Source: Haliscomenobacter sp.
GTDB lineage: Bacteria; Bacteroidota; Bacteroidia; Chitinophagales; Saprospiraceae
NCBI GenBank assembly: GCA_016713275.1
Contig: JADJPL010000003.1
Coordinates: 682,001 to 746,000 of the forward strand
Length of the DNA: 64,000 nucleotides
Direction of reading: 5' to 3'
In this document: one piece after another, positions 9,559 through 18,044 of the stretch
Layout: each line of letters begins with the position of its first letter
Position numbering within the stretch: the first letter of the stretch is position 1
Translations under genes and position numbers: made by a program
The notes under the pieces: generated by a model
What the model was told of the DNA's origin: nothing
The model's input: only the letters and a program-made list of their open reading frames with translations
Database searches by the model: none

Positions 9559-10686
9559 CGGTCAATATATTTTCCAGTATGAACAAACTTTCCAAATTGT
9601 GGGCGGCGCCGAAATGGTGTAGGGCAGGCATAGCGGCTTGCATGCCGCGTTGTATGGGTTCGTATCCTTGCATGCCTTTCAGGGGGTTAAGCCAGACGAC
9701 CTTTCGGGAGCGCAGCTTGATTTTTTGCATCGCCTCTTCCAGCACGTCGGGTTCCCCGGTATCCAGCCCGTCGCTGAGAATAATCGTGAGCGTATTCCCA
9801 TTCAGGAAACGCTTGGCGTAATGGTCGTTAAAGGTTTTCAGGCAGGCCCCAATTTGGGTTCCGCCCGACCAGTGGCTTGCGGTTTGCGATACGTTGCGCA
9901 ACGCGGAGGCCAGGTTTTTTTCCGAGATTTCGTCGGTGATCCGCATTAGCAGGGTACTGAAAACGAACGCTTCAATGTGTTTGAAGTGGGATTTCAGGGT
10001 CCAGAGGAATTTCAGCAGGTAAAAAGAGTATTTATCCATGGACCCACTTACGTCCAGCAGGACGAGCAGGCGGTAGCGCTGCTTTTTGCGTTTCAACCGC
10101 GCCAGGTCGATCAGGGCGCCTCCGTTTTGGATGTTTTTCCGTATGGAAGCGCCCATATCGATCGCACCCTTTTTGGCTTTCTTTCGTTTGCGCCGGATTC
10201 TCAGGCTCATTTCCCGGAGCAACTTTTCGGCAAGCTCATCCAGCAGGGCAGATTGCTCCTCGGTGAGCTGGCTGAAGTCTGTTTTTTTCAGGGTCTCTTT
10301 GGCATTGGCGCCGGAGGTGTTTTTCGACTCTTCCGTGTTTTCGCTTTCCGTTGTTTTTCCGGTTCCAACCATCACCGCGATGCGGTTCTGCTGCTGGAAA
10401 ACGCGCTTTTGGTTTTGTACTCGGTTTTTTGCCGGACCCTCGATCCTTTGGGCTTCCAGAACCGGTCAAAACGGCCCGGAACCGCTCCCGTTCCTCTTTG
10501 TCCGTGCAAAAAAAGGGCAGCGAGGGCAAATTCGAACTGCTCCAGATCCCACCAAATGCCGTGCAACGCAGTAGCTACGGCGTCGCAGCTGCATTGGATA
10601 CCCGCAGGAAATCCGTGGGACCGGGCTTGCTGTACAAAGCCGATCAACGCGCCGGTAAACGAAGAATAGTCGGTATAATGGTCCAC
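9551..10686 (-). CDS. coxE: CoxE-like VWA domain protein (three suspected frameshifts)
   Basis: CoxE proteins pair with the AAA+ ATPase CoxD to mature the CO dehydrogenase active site. The intact C-terminal 274 residues contain the VWA domain with the MIDAS motif DVSGSM, then SGGTQIG and LSDGLDTGEP. The N-terminal part (DHYTDYSSFTGALIGFV, DKEERERFRAV, FWKPKGS) is spread over three frames, with shifts at an A7 run 10508-10514 and near 10460-10467 and 10398-10401. Correcting them gives about 378 residues, the normal CoxE length. It ends inside the start of xdhC-YHS. It is probably functional if the shifts are sequencing errors. Confidence 0.8.
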
Positions 10687-10704
10687 CTTCGGGCAACGTA
10701 TGGA

Positions 10705-10890
10705 TTAATCGTGGTTAGGCAGCGCTTTGACCTTTTTCATTTCCTCGATCTGTTTCCGGATCGCTTCAATGTCCACCTGAAACGTCCGGGTACCGGGCAG
10801 GTCAACGCGCTTGTAGTGGTCGGCAGCCTGTTTGGCTACTTCCTGGCGTTTTTCTTCCTGTTCTTTGTATTCTTTCATTAAGGATGCCAT
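10705..10890 (-). CDS. Small 61-residue charged helical protein between coxD and coxE
   Basis: This ORF starts at an ATG 20 bp after the coxD stop and ends 18 bp before coxE, so it is packed inside the operon like a real gene. The product begins MASLMKEYKEQEEKRQEVAK and continues with heptad-like Glu/Lys/Arg-rich segments (IEAIRKQIEEMKKV), predicting two amphipathic helices, possibly a coiled coil. There is no signal peptide or Cys. I do not recognise a family. Position suggests an adaptor or accessory of the CoxD-CoxE maturation pair, which is inference. Confidence 0.6.
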   Translation of the reverse strand: MASLMKEYKEQEEKRQEVAKQAADHYKRVDLPGTRTFQVDIEAIRKQIEEMKKVKALPNHD

Positions 10891-10910
10891 AGCAAGAAGT
10901 TTTTCTTTGT

Positions 10911-11752
10911 TTAAAAAATGTCTTCCATCACGCGTTTGATGTCGTGGTCGGATTTCAGCAGGCAGGCCAGACTTTGGACCATTGCCTCGGACGAGCCATT
11001 CAGCAAGGCAATCCCTCTGGCCCAATCGATGGTTTCGGCAATTCCTGGCGCTTTGTCGAGCTTCAGGTTGCGGATGCGGTCCACGTAGGCGACGATCTGC
11101 TCGGCGAGGCGCTCTTCGATATCCGGCAGTGTTTTTTAATGATGCGGATCTCTTTGTCCATCGACGGATAGTTGACCCAGTGGTACAGGCACCGGCGCTT
11201 GAGGGCGTCGCTCAGCTCCCGCGTCCGGTTGGACGTAAGCACTACTAATGGTTTAAACGCCGAACGGATGGTTCCTAGTTCCGGAATGCTGATCTGAAAA
11301 TCGGATAATAGTTCCAAAAGAAACGCCTCGAACTCTTCGTCGGCGCGGTCGATCTCATCGATGAGCAGGACGCAGGGCCGGTCTGAGCTGATGGCTTTGA
11401 GGAGCGGTCTTTTGAGCAGGTAGTCCTCCCCAAAGATCAGGTCTTCTTTTTCGCGTGTCGTTTTTCCGCTGTGTTCGTGCAGTTTGATGGCCAGGATCTG
11501 CTTTTGATAGTTCCATTCGTAGATGGCGTTGTTGACATCCAGGCCTTCGTAACATTGCAGGCGCACCAGTTCGTAACCCAACAGTTCGGAAAGGATGTAC
11601 GCGATCCGGGTTTTGCCGACTCCTGGGTTGCCCTCCAGAAGCAACGGTTTCTCCAGCTTCAGCATGAGGAACAATACCGTGGCAAGTTCTTCTTCGATGA
11701 CGTACCCCAGCTCATCGATGATTGGGATCAATTCTTTTGGATTGCTGACCAC
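10911..11752 (-). CDS. coxD: CoxD-like MoxR-family AAA+ ATPase (one frameshift)
   Basis: MoxR-type ATPases act as chaperones; CoxD participates in building the Cu-S-Mo site of form I CO dehydrogenase. The Walker A motif is GNPGVGKT (residues ~41-48), Walker B is LLIDEIDRAD, and sensor-1 is VVLTSNRTRELS, followed by ALKRRCLYHWVNYP. The frame breaks in a T6 run at 11132-11137. Adding one base restores LPDIEERLAEQIVAYVDRI and a stop at 10911, giving 280 residues as in other CoxD proteins. The start overlaps the 3' end of coxG by 25 bp. Confidence 0.85.
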
Positions 11753-12282
11753 AGGCTAGTTCTTTTACCGAATATGCTTTTAGCCATAGCGCCCAGCATG
11801 GAGCCGGCAGAGAGGTCGGTGTCGACGGATTCGCCAGCCAGTTTGGCTTTGAAGTTTTCGACAAACTGGTTGAGCAGTTGGTCGGAGACGTCGTTGATCA
11901 GTCGGGAGCCGAATTGGGCCAGCATGCCCACGATGGCGATATTCATCGAGAACTTCACGTGGGTTTTGCCGTCTGTTTCCGTAAGGGTTCCGTTCATGAT
12001 CATATCGGCGCTGCCTTTGCCTTTACTATCGAGCCCTTTCCCTTTCAGGACCATGACGTGGTTGGTCTCGTCGAGTTCCTGGATTTCGATATCCCCAGTA
12101 TAAGCGGCTTTGATGGGGCCGAATTTAGCCACCACCTCCCCTTTGAAGTTGCGGTCGTCCACTTTTTCCGTAAGGGAAGCGCCGGGCACACAGGTGACGA
12201 TGTATTCCGGGTCTGCCAGGGCTTTCCAAACCAGGCCGATAGGTTGGTCGATGTCGAATTCTTTTTGGATGGTCGTATTCAT
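11728..12282 (-). CDS. coxG: CoxG-like SRPBCC family protein
   Basis: CoxG proteins have a START/SRPBCC fold and tether CO dehydrogenase to the cytoplasmic membrane. The sequence shows the family opening (FDIDQPIGLVWKALADPEYI), CVPGASLTEKVDD, then GSADMIMNGTLTE and a C-terminal amphipathic region (LINDVSDQLLNQFVENF). The length of 184 residues is typical. It overlaps coxD downstream. Upstream it is separated from coxL by a 71-bp MITE-like element, which is unusual inside an otherwise tight operon. Confidence 0.88.
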   Translation of the reverse strand: MNTTIQKEFDIDQPIGLVWKALADPEYIVTCVPGASLTEKVDDRNFKGEVVAKFGPIKAAYTGDIEIQELDETNHVMVLKGKGLDSKGKGSADMIMNGTLTETDGKTHVKFSMNIAIVGMLAQFGSRLINDVSDQLLNQFVENFKAKLAGESVDTDLSAGSMLGAMAKSIFGKRTSLWSAIQKN

Positions 12283-12305
12283 TGCGGATGTTTTTTGGAT
12301 GAAAA

Positions 12306-12376
12306 AATTGGGGCTGTCTCAAAAGGTATTTTTTGCCCTTGGCAGCCAAAAAGCCTCTTTTGAGACAGCCCCAATT
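12306..12376. mobile_element. Minimal MITE-like element with perfect 20-bp inverted ends, copy B
   Basis: The left 12306-12325 (AATTGGGGCTGTCTCAAAAG) is a perfect reverse complement of 12357-12376. The central ~31 bp retains TTTTTGCCC and GGCAGCC, related to the internal ends of the longer copies, but lacks their middle. It lies between coxL and coxG within the operon. The AATT at both outer ends could be a target duplication or part of the repeat. The stem could fold in the transcript. Confidence 0.75.
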
Positions 12377-12380
12377 TGAA

Positions 12381-14745
12381 CTATTTAAAGTAGCCCACCG
12401 CTTTCAGCTCCTTAAAGAGCTTGTATGGGGTTACCGGAATCTCGAGGTGCTTGATACCCAGGTGGGAAACCGCGTCCACGATGGCGTTTACAATGGCAGG
12501 GGGAGCGCCAACGGTGGGCGATTCCCCGACGCCCTTGGCGCCAATCGGGTGGTGCGGCGAGGGGGTCACCGTATGGCCGGTTTCCCAGCTCGGCGATTCC
12601 ACGGCAGTGGGCACCAGATAATCCATAAACGTCCCGTTCAGGATATTTCCGGCCTCGTCGTAGATCAATTCCTCGTACATAGCGGGCGCCAGACCCTGGG
12701 TAAGGCCGCCGTGTACCTGCCCCTGAACGATCATCGGGTTGATGATGTTCCCGCAATCGTCGATCGCTACAAAGCGGCGGATCTTGATGTGGCAGGTTTC
12801 GGGGTCTACGTCCACCACGCAGATATAGGCGCCGGAGGGGAAGGTGAGGTTGGGCGGATCATAATAGTGCGTGGCTTCAAAGCCCGCTTCCATCCCCTGT
12901 GGGTGGTTGGTATAGGAAGCGAAGACGATTTCCTGGATGGATTTGGCTTTCTCGGGAGCGCCTTTGACGAAAAATTTCCCGGGTTCCCATTCGAGGTCTT
13001 CTTCGCTCACTTCGAGCAGGTATGCGGCGATTTTCTTCGCTTTATCGCGAAGTTTGCGGGCGGCCATGGCAGCGGCGGCGCCGGCGGTTGGCGTACTCCG
13101 GCTGGCGTAGGTGCCCAACCCGTAGGGCGCGGTATCGGTGTCGCCTTCTTCGACCTGGATATGCTCCATCGGGATACCCAGTTCTTCGGCCACGATTTGC
13201 GCGTAGGTGGTTTCATGACCCTGGCCCTGGGATTTGGTACCAAAGCGGGCGATGGCTTTCCCGGTAGGGTGCACGCGAATCTCGGCGCTATCGAACATTT
13301 TGATCCCCAGAATGTCGAAATCCTTGGAAGGACCTGCGCCGACCACTTCGGTAAAGGTGGAGATACCAATGCCCATCAACTTGCCTTGTTTGCGCAGTTC
13401 GGCTTGTTCCTTGCGGAGTTCATGGTATCCGATGGCATCCATGGCTTTTTGGAGTCCGGCGTGGTAATCTCCGCTGTCGTAAGACCAACCGGTAGGCGAG
13501 GCCCATGGGAACTCGTCCTTTTGATGAAATTTTGCATGCGCAAATCCGCCGGGTCTCTGCCGATCTCCCGGGCGTAGATATAGGTGATGCGCTCGATTGC
13601 GTGCACGGCCTCTGTCACCCGGAAGGAGCAGCGGTAGGCAACGCCTCCGGGCGGCTTGTTGGTGTACACGGCGTCGGCTTCCATGTAGGCGGTGTGGTAG
13701 TTATAGGAGCCTGTGCCGATAGAGAAAAGCCCGGTTGGGAACTTGGACGGGTTGGCCGAAGCGTCGGTGTACCCGTGGTCTGCCAGTACTTTAAAACGGG
13801 TAGCCAGAATTTGGCCATCTTTGGTGCCGGCCATTTCGGCAGTGATATGGTAGTCGCGGGCAAAGGAGTCGGCTTGCAGGTTTTCGCTGCGGTCCTCGAT
13901 CCATTTCACCGGCAATCCGGTGAGGAACGAAACCGCAATGGCGATGACGTAGCCCGGGTAAACGGGCACTTTGCCTCCAAAGCCTCCGCCGATATCCGGA
14001 GAGATGACCCGGACCTTCTCCTCCGTGAGGCCCGTGGCCTGCTACGAGGGCGATTACCGTGCGGATCGCGTGAGGCGCCTGAGTGGTCATGTACATGGTG
14101 AGGTGGTTCTCCACCTTATTGTAGGCAGCTACGCAACCACAGGTTTCGATGGAGGCCACGTGGATACGGGGATGTGCATTTGCTGCTTTACCACCACGTC
14201 GGCCTGGCTGAACACGTCATCTGTTTTCTCCTTATCGCCAACCTCCCAGTGCCAGATGTGGGTGTCGGTTTTGCCCGGCTTATCGGGGCGAAGCACCGGA
14301 GCGTTTGGATCGAGGGATTTAAAGGGGTCCATGACAGGGGTCATGGGCTCATACTCGACGATCACGGCGTCGCGGCCATCGCGGGAAATGTATTTATCGG
14401 TAGCAATCACGGCGGCTACTTCCTGCGCCTGATACATCACGGTATCGGTAGGCAGCACCATCTGGGTATCCGACATCAGGGTCGGCATCCAGTGCAGGTT
14501 GTATTGCTCCAGATCTTTTCCGGTTACCACGGCCAGGACGCCAGGGATGGCCAGGGCTTTGGAGGCGTCGATCTTTTTATTTTGGCATAGGCATAAGGGC
14601 TGCGGACGATGTCCATATAGACCATTCCGGGCAATTTGACGTCGTCGACGTAATGGCCTTTACCCTGGATGAAACGGGCGTCTTCTTTCCTTTTTTTGGA
14701 ATGGCCCATCCCACCGATTTCCTTGGACGTTTTGCATTCTATCAT
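12381..14745 (-). CDS. coxL: Carbon monoxide dehydrogenase large subunit, form I (four suspected frameshifts)
   Basis: This is the molybdopterin-cytosine-dinucleotide subunit that oxidises CO with a Cu-S-Mo site. The active-site loop reads AYRCSFR (Cys codon 13628-13630, residue ~373), the form I signature; form II enzymes have AYRGAGR. Other landmarks are SPDIGGGFGGK, KSQGQGHETTYAQIVAEELG and the C-terminal GVGESPTVGAPPAIVNAI with the catalytic Glu. The frame shifts near 14574-14578, 14168-14171, 14029-14034 and 13517-13522. Correcting them gives ~788 residues, close to known CoxL. All catalytic segments are intact, so errors in the sequence are likelier than decay. coxS lies 35 bp upstream. 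Confidence 0.92.
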
Positions 14746-14780
14746 GAAAAATGGATTTCTTCGGTTAAGCGAATAGAGGG

Positions 14781-15282
14781 TTAAACAAATTCGGGCTCAG
14801 TGGAGGGCAATTCGCGGCCTTCCATCTTGGCGGAAGCGTATTGAATGGCCTTGACGATATTGTTGTATCCGGTGCAGCGGCACGGGTTGCCGGATATTCC
14901 CCAACGGATCTCTTCTTCGCTGGGGTTGGGGTTTTTCCAGCAGTTCGACGGCCCGCAGCATCATGCCGGGGGTGCAAAAACCGCAGTGGAGGGCATGGTT
15001 GAGGTGAAAGCCTTCCTGAAGGGCATGCAGGCCCTCCGCTGTGGCCAGCCCTTCTACGGTAGTAATCGACTTTCCGTTAGCCTGTACTGCCAGGACGGTG
15101 CAGGATTTGGCCGACTTGCCCTCGATCAGGATCGTGCAAGCGCCGCAACTGGAGGTGTCGCAGCCAACGTGCGTGCCCGTCAGGTTCAGGATTTCCCGGA
15201 TGGCGTGCACGAGCAGCGTTCGGGGTTCCACCTCAATGGTATGTGCCGTGCCGTTCACGGTTAGGGTGATGGATTTTTTCAT
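14781..15282 (-). CDS. coxS: Carbon monoxide dehydrogenase small (2Fe-2S) subunit (one frameshift)
   Basis: CoxS carries two [2Fe-2S] clusters and passes electrons from the Mo site to the FAD subunit. The plant-type cluster ligands are C41, C46, C49 and C61 (GCDTSSCGAC...SC). The second cluster uses LHCGFCTPGM and, after correction, CRCTGYNNIV. The frame breaks in a T5 run at 14932-14936; removing one base gives LLENPNPSEEEIRWG and a TAA at 14781, for 166 residues, the usual size. It sits 6 bp after coxM. Uncorrected, the second cluster would be lost. Confidence 0.92.
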
Positions 15283-15288
15283 AGGTTT

Positions 15289-16157
15289 TTATGCGTTTTG
15301 AGCTCTTTCAATTGCCAGTTTCAACATGCGTTTGGTGATCACCTTAACCAGGTGCCTTTTGTATTCCTCGTCGCCCCGGAGGTCCTCCGAGGGGTTGCAA
15401 TCCTCCGAAGCATACCGGGCGGCCAGTTCGATCAGATCGTCGGTGAGCTTGTTGCCCACCAACGCTTCTTCGGATCTGGAGGCGCGCATGGGCAGGGGAT
15501 TGACGTTGGTCAGGCCGATCCCGGCTTTGACGCAATTCCCATTTCCGTCGAGCTGAACCATCGCTGCTACGCCGGCTGCGGCGTAGTCGCCCGCTTTGCG
15601 TTCCACCTTGTAGTAGGCCGACCCATAGTTGCCCGATGCAGCGGGTATGCGGATCTCGGTCAGGATCTCTGCAGGTTGGACCGCGGTGGTGTAAAACCCG
15701 AAAAAGAACTCGTCGATTGGAACCGTCCTCCTTCTTTACTGCTGATTTCCACTTCGGCGCCGAGGGCAAGCATCACGGCGGGGTGGTCGTTGGCCGCGTC
15801 TCCGTGGGCAAGGTTGCCGCCAATAGTGCCGAAATTCCGGACTTGCGGGTCGGCGATCAGGTGGGTGGCGTCTTTGAAAATGTGGTACTTCCGGGCAATG
15901 AGGCCGGAGTCTTCCAGGTCAACTTCCCGGGTCATGGCCCCGATTTTAAGGTAGCCGTCCTCTTCTTTGATATACGCCAGTCCTGGGATGCGATTAATAT
16001 CGATCAGGTGGGTGGGAGAAGAGAACCGCAGCTTCATCATGGGGATGAGGCTATGCCCGCCCGCCAGGATTTTTGCTTCGTCTCCGTGGGCTTCCAACAG
16101 GGCAAACGCCTCGTCGAGAGTTGAAGGAGCATCGTAGTTGAATGGTTCTGCAATCAT
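15289..16157 (-). CDS. coxM: Carbon monoxide dehydrogenase medium (FAD) subunit (one frameshift)
   Basis: CoxM binds FAD and hands electrons to the quinone pool. FAD-binding motifs typical of the family are AGGHSLIPMMKLR (residues ~32-44) and TIGGNLAHGDAANDHPAVM (~111-129). The C-terminal domain (VERKAGDYAAAGVAAMV, VGKTLTDD-like region) follows in a second frame. One base is missing near 15718-15724; the corrected junction reads GGTVPIDEFFFGFYTTA if the base is A. The total is 289 residues, matching known CoxM. The gene is 7 bp downstream of the Cys-rich membrane protein and 6 bp upstream of coxS, giving the canonical M-S-L order. Confidence 0.92.
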
Positions 16158-16164
16158 CAGTGAA

Positions 16165-16599
16165 TTAAATTTTGGTTCGCAAATTTAAGTTGGCCAATAG
16201 GGAAAAATAAGTTCGTTTGAAATAAGCAAAGCTCCCGTTGTACCATATTCCGAAGAACAGAAGACCCACCCCCAGGTAGTACAACGGCATGGAAATCCAT
16301 ACGATCTGACTCATTACCAGGCAAACAACGCCCGCAATGGCGATAAGCCCCGCATGGAAGGTACGGACGCCTTTATGGTTCAGCAGAATGCCCAACAGCA
16401 CCACCACAGCAAACCCGATGGTCAGGTAAAGGGACACGTTTCCGGCGTTCGGATAAATCGTCTTTCCTCCGCAAAGCGGGACAGCTCCCGCATACGCCAT
16501 GATGCAGAAAGGGCATTTGGGTAAAATAGCTACCACCACGGCAGGGAGCCACGGCAGATGCCGCCACCGCTTTTTAGAACAAGGGGTGCATGCGCTCAT
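16165..16599 (-). CDS. Cys-rich four-helix membrane protein at the head of the cox operon
   Basis: This 144-residue protein has Cys pairs at C4/C7 (CTPC) and C29/C32 (KCPFCIMAYAG) plus C43. About four hydrophobic segments are visible (~17-42, 55-75, 82-102, 104-122). The layout recalls MerC/MerT-type metal transport proteins, but I cannot assign it firmly. Its stop is 7 bp before coxM, so it is probably the first gene of the operon; a GGAG lies nine bases before the ATG. Because form I CO dehydrogenase needs copper, a role in metal acquisition is an attractive but untested inference. Confidence 0.7.
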   Translation of the reverse strand: MSACTPCSKKRWRHLPWLPAVVVAILPKCPFCIMAYAGAVPLCGGKTIYPNAGNVSLYLTIGFAVVVLLGILLNHKGVRTFHAGLIAIAGVVCLVMSQIVWISMPLYYLGVGLLFFGIWYNGSFAYFKRTYFSLLANLNLRTKI

Positions 16600-16910
16600 G
16601 CGTTCTCCAATTGACGTTTTATCAATAAGAAAGAAAAATGAATTGAATTTTGTCGTCTTGTTGAAAAGGGGAATATTATTTCAATTCCGCAAAGTAACTT
16701 GGTTTCGGGGAAAAGGTTTATAAATTTTTAAAATTTTTCTTTGAACAGGGAATAAAATATAAAGTTCTGGTTTAGTGTCTGCAAAAAAAATCAATTAATT
16801 TTTTTACGTCTGAAGGCTTTCGGTATATATGATTGTTTTTTCATTTGATTTTATAAAATAATTTTGTATTTTGCAAGCTACTTGATTGTTTCACCAAAAC
16901 CGAAATTGCC
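16600..16910. promoter_or_regulatory. AT-rich divergent intergenic region upstream of the cox operon
   Basis: This 311-bp non-coding stretch is much more AT-rich than its surroundings and separates the leftward cox operon from a rightward small gene. A TAATTTTG at 16859-16866 matches the Bacteroidota -7 consensus TAnnTTTG for the rightward gene. The only upstream -33 candidates (TTTG 16844, ATTG 16832) have non-ideal spacing. No clear -7 element was found for the leftward cox direction. The cox promoter must lie here by position. Confidence 0.4.
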
Positions 16911-17350
16911 ATGAGACCAACCGCTATCCTCCTTCTGGGGGCTTTTATTCTCCTGTTTGCAGGCGTCAATCAGAATGCCTTTGCACAACCCGGCGCCAAG
17001 CCTGCTACCGCCAAAGGCGTTTCGCAGCAGATCAAAAAGCGATTACTGAACTTTTAAAGGAGTAGATCCGTCCAAGTACCGACTGCAATTCAATGGTAAA
17101 AGAACCACTTTGGGCCAAAAACCGTGCGCATGCAGGATATAGAGCAGGTACGCAAGTTCACCAATCCAGTGGAAGCAGCGGTTGGATTGTCTTTGTGGTA
17201 GAAGGCGATGACGTTATATACGTTCTGGCAGTTGGGAACTCCAACCTGGTCAGTGTCTTGGGCAGGGAAAAAAGCGGCCAAGCTGAATTCGATCATGGCA
17301 AAATACAAGAGCTAGTTTTTCATTTGAAGACAGACCTGGCCACAGAATAG
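16911..17350 (+). pseudogene. Frameshifted small secreted protein gene of unknown function
   Basis: The ATG at 16911 opens a clear signal peptide (MRPTAILLLGAFILLFAG...NAFA) but the frame stops after 48 codons. Further coding-like segments follow in other frames: GVDPSKYRLQFNGKRTT, RMQDIEQVRKFTNPVE, then WIVFVVEGDDVIYVLAVGN and a TAG at 17348-17350. Three single-base corrections (near 17051-17054, 17117-17122 and 17180) would give a 146-residue exported protein. The stop abuts the MITE at 17350. It could be decayed or just mis-sequenced. No family is recognised. Confidence 0.5.
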
Positions 17351-17506
17351 GGGCTGTCTCAAAAGACCAATCTTTGCTACCGGCATGAAATTTTATTTTC
17401 TTTTTTCAATTCTAATAAAAAATTGCAGAGCAATTTTTTATTAGAATTGAAAAAAGAAAATATTTTTTGGCCGCCAGGGGCGAAGACGGTCTTTTGAGAC
17501 AGGCCC
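17350..17506. mobile_element. MITE-like palindromic element, copy C
   Basis: GGGGCTGTCTCAAAAGACC and GGTCTTTTGAGACAGGCCC bound a 157-bp element. A long internal inverted repeat around GAGCAA (TTCTAATAAAAAATTGC / GCAATTTTTTATTAGAA) makes almost the whole element self-complementary. It has the same orientation and interior as copy A. It separates a broken secreted protein gene from the following operon. Confidence 0.8.
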
Positions 17507-17529
17507 TTTCCCATTATATCCGTTTGCGT

Positions 17530-18027
17530 ATGAAAAAACTCATTTACTTCCTGGCATTTTTTCATTTGAGTGTAATCGCCGTTGTTATTTTTCATGGGCT
17601 TGATTCCGTCGTACACAAGGGGTGGTGGGAAAAACCGCTTGCATTTATCTGCAGCATCAACTATTCGATATGGCAGTATGGTTTTTTCTCTCCTGATGTA
17701 GGGAAAAGCTCCGAGGTAAAAATTCGTGTTTTTGAAGATGGGGGCTCGGTAAAAGAATATTCGACCCTTAACGGGTTCGATTTTTACACGCACCATCCGG
17801 AATCCCTTAACCGGTTTTACGGATTCAAACACCATACGGCAACAGATACGGTTTTTCAGGATTTGTGCGCCAGATCGGTCGCTACCCGAATGCTCAATAT
17901 TCATCAGGATGCCTGGAGGGTTGATTATACCATGCGCAGTATACACTATCCCAGAATCAGTCAGTTTAAGCCCGGAGCGCCCGTAGATACCGTGGCATTT
18001 TACCTGACCACCTTCCAATTGCGATAA
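17530..18027 (+). CDS. Hypothetical single-pass membrane or exported protein paired with HTTM protein
   Basis: The 165-residue product starts with a hydrophobic N-terminal segment (MKKLIYFLAFFHLSVIAVVI) and continues as a soluble domain with conserved-looking SINYSIWQYGFFSPDVG and FKHHTATDTVFQDLCARS. The reading frame extends upstream into the MITE (from 17467), but the Met at 17530 begins the only sensible signal-anchor. The HTTM gene starts 17 bp after its stop, so the two are probably co-transcribed. Function unknown. Confidence 0.7.
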   Translation: MKKLIYFLAFFHLSVIAVVIFHGLDSVVHKGWWEKPLAFICSINYSIWQYGFFSPDVGKSSEVKIRVFEDGGSVKEYSTLNGFDFYTHHPESLNRFYGFKHHTATDTVFQDLCARSVATRMLNIHQDAWRVDYTMRSIHYPRISQFKPGAPVDTVAFYLTTFQLR

Positions 18028-18044
18028 GCCGAATCCAAGACGTT

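Noticed and set aside
12381..14745. Xanthine dehydrogenase or form II CODH-like large subunit
   Set aside because: The active-site loop is AYRCSFR, and coxD, coxE and coxG are adjacent, which fits form I CO dehydrogenase.
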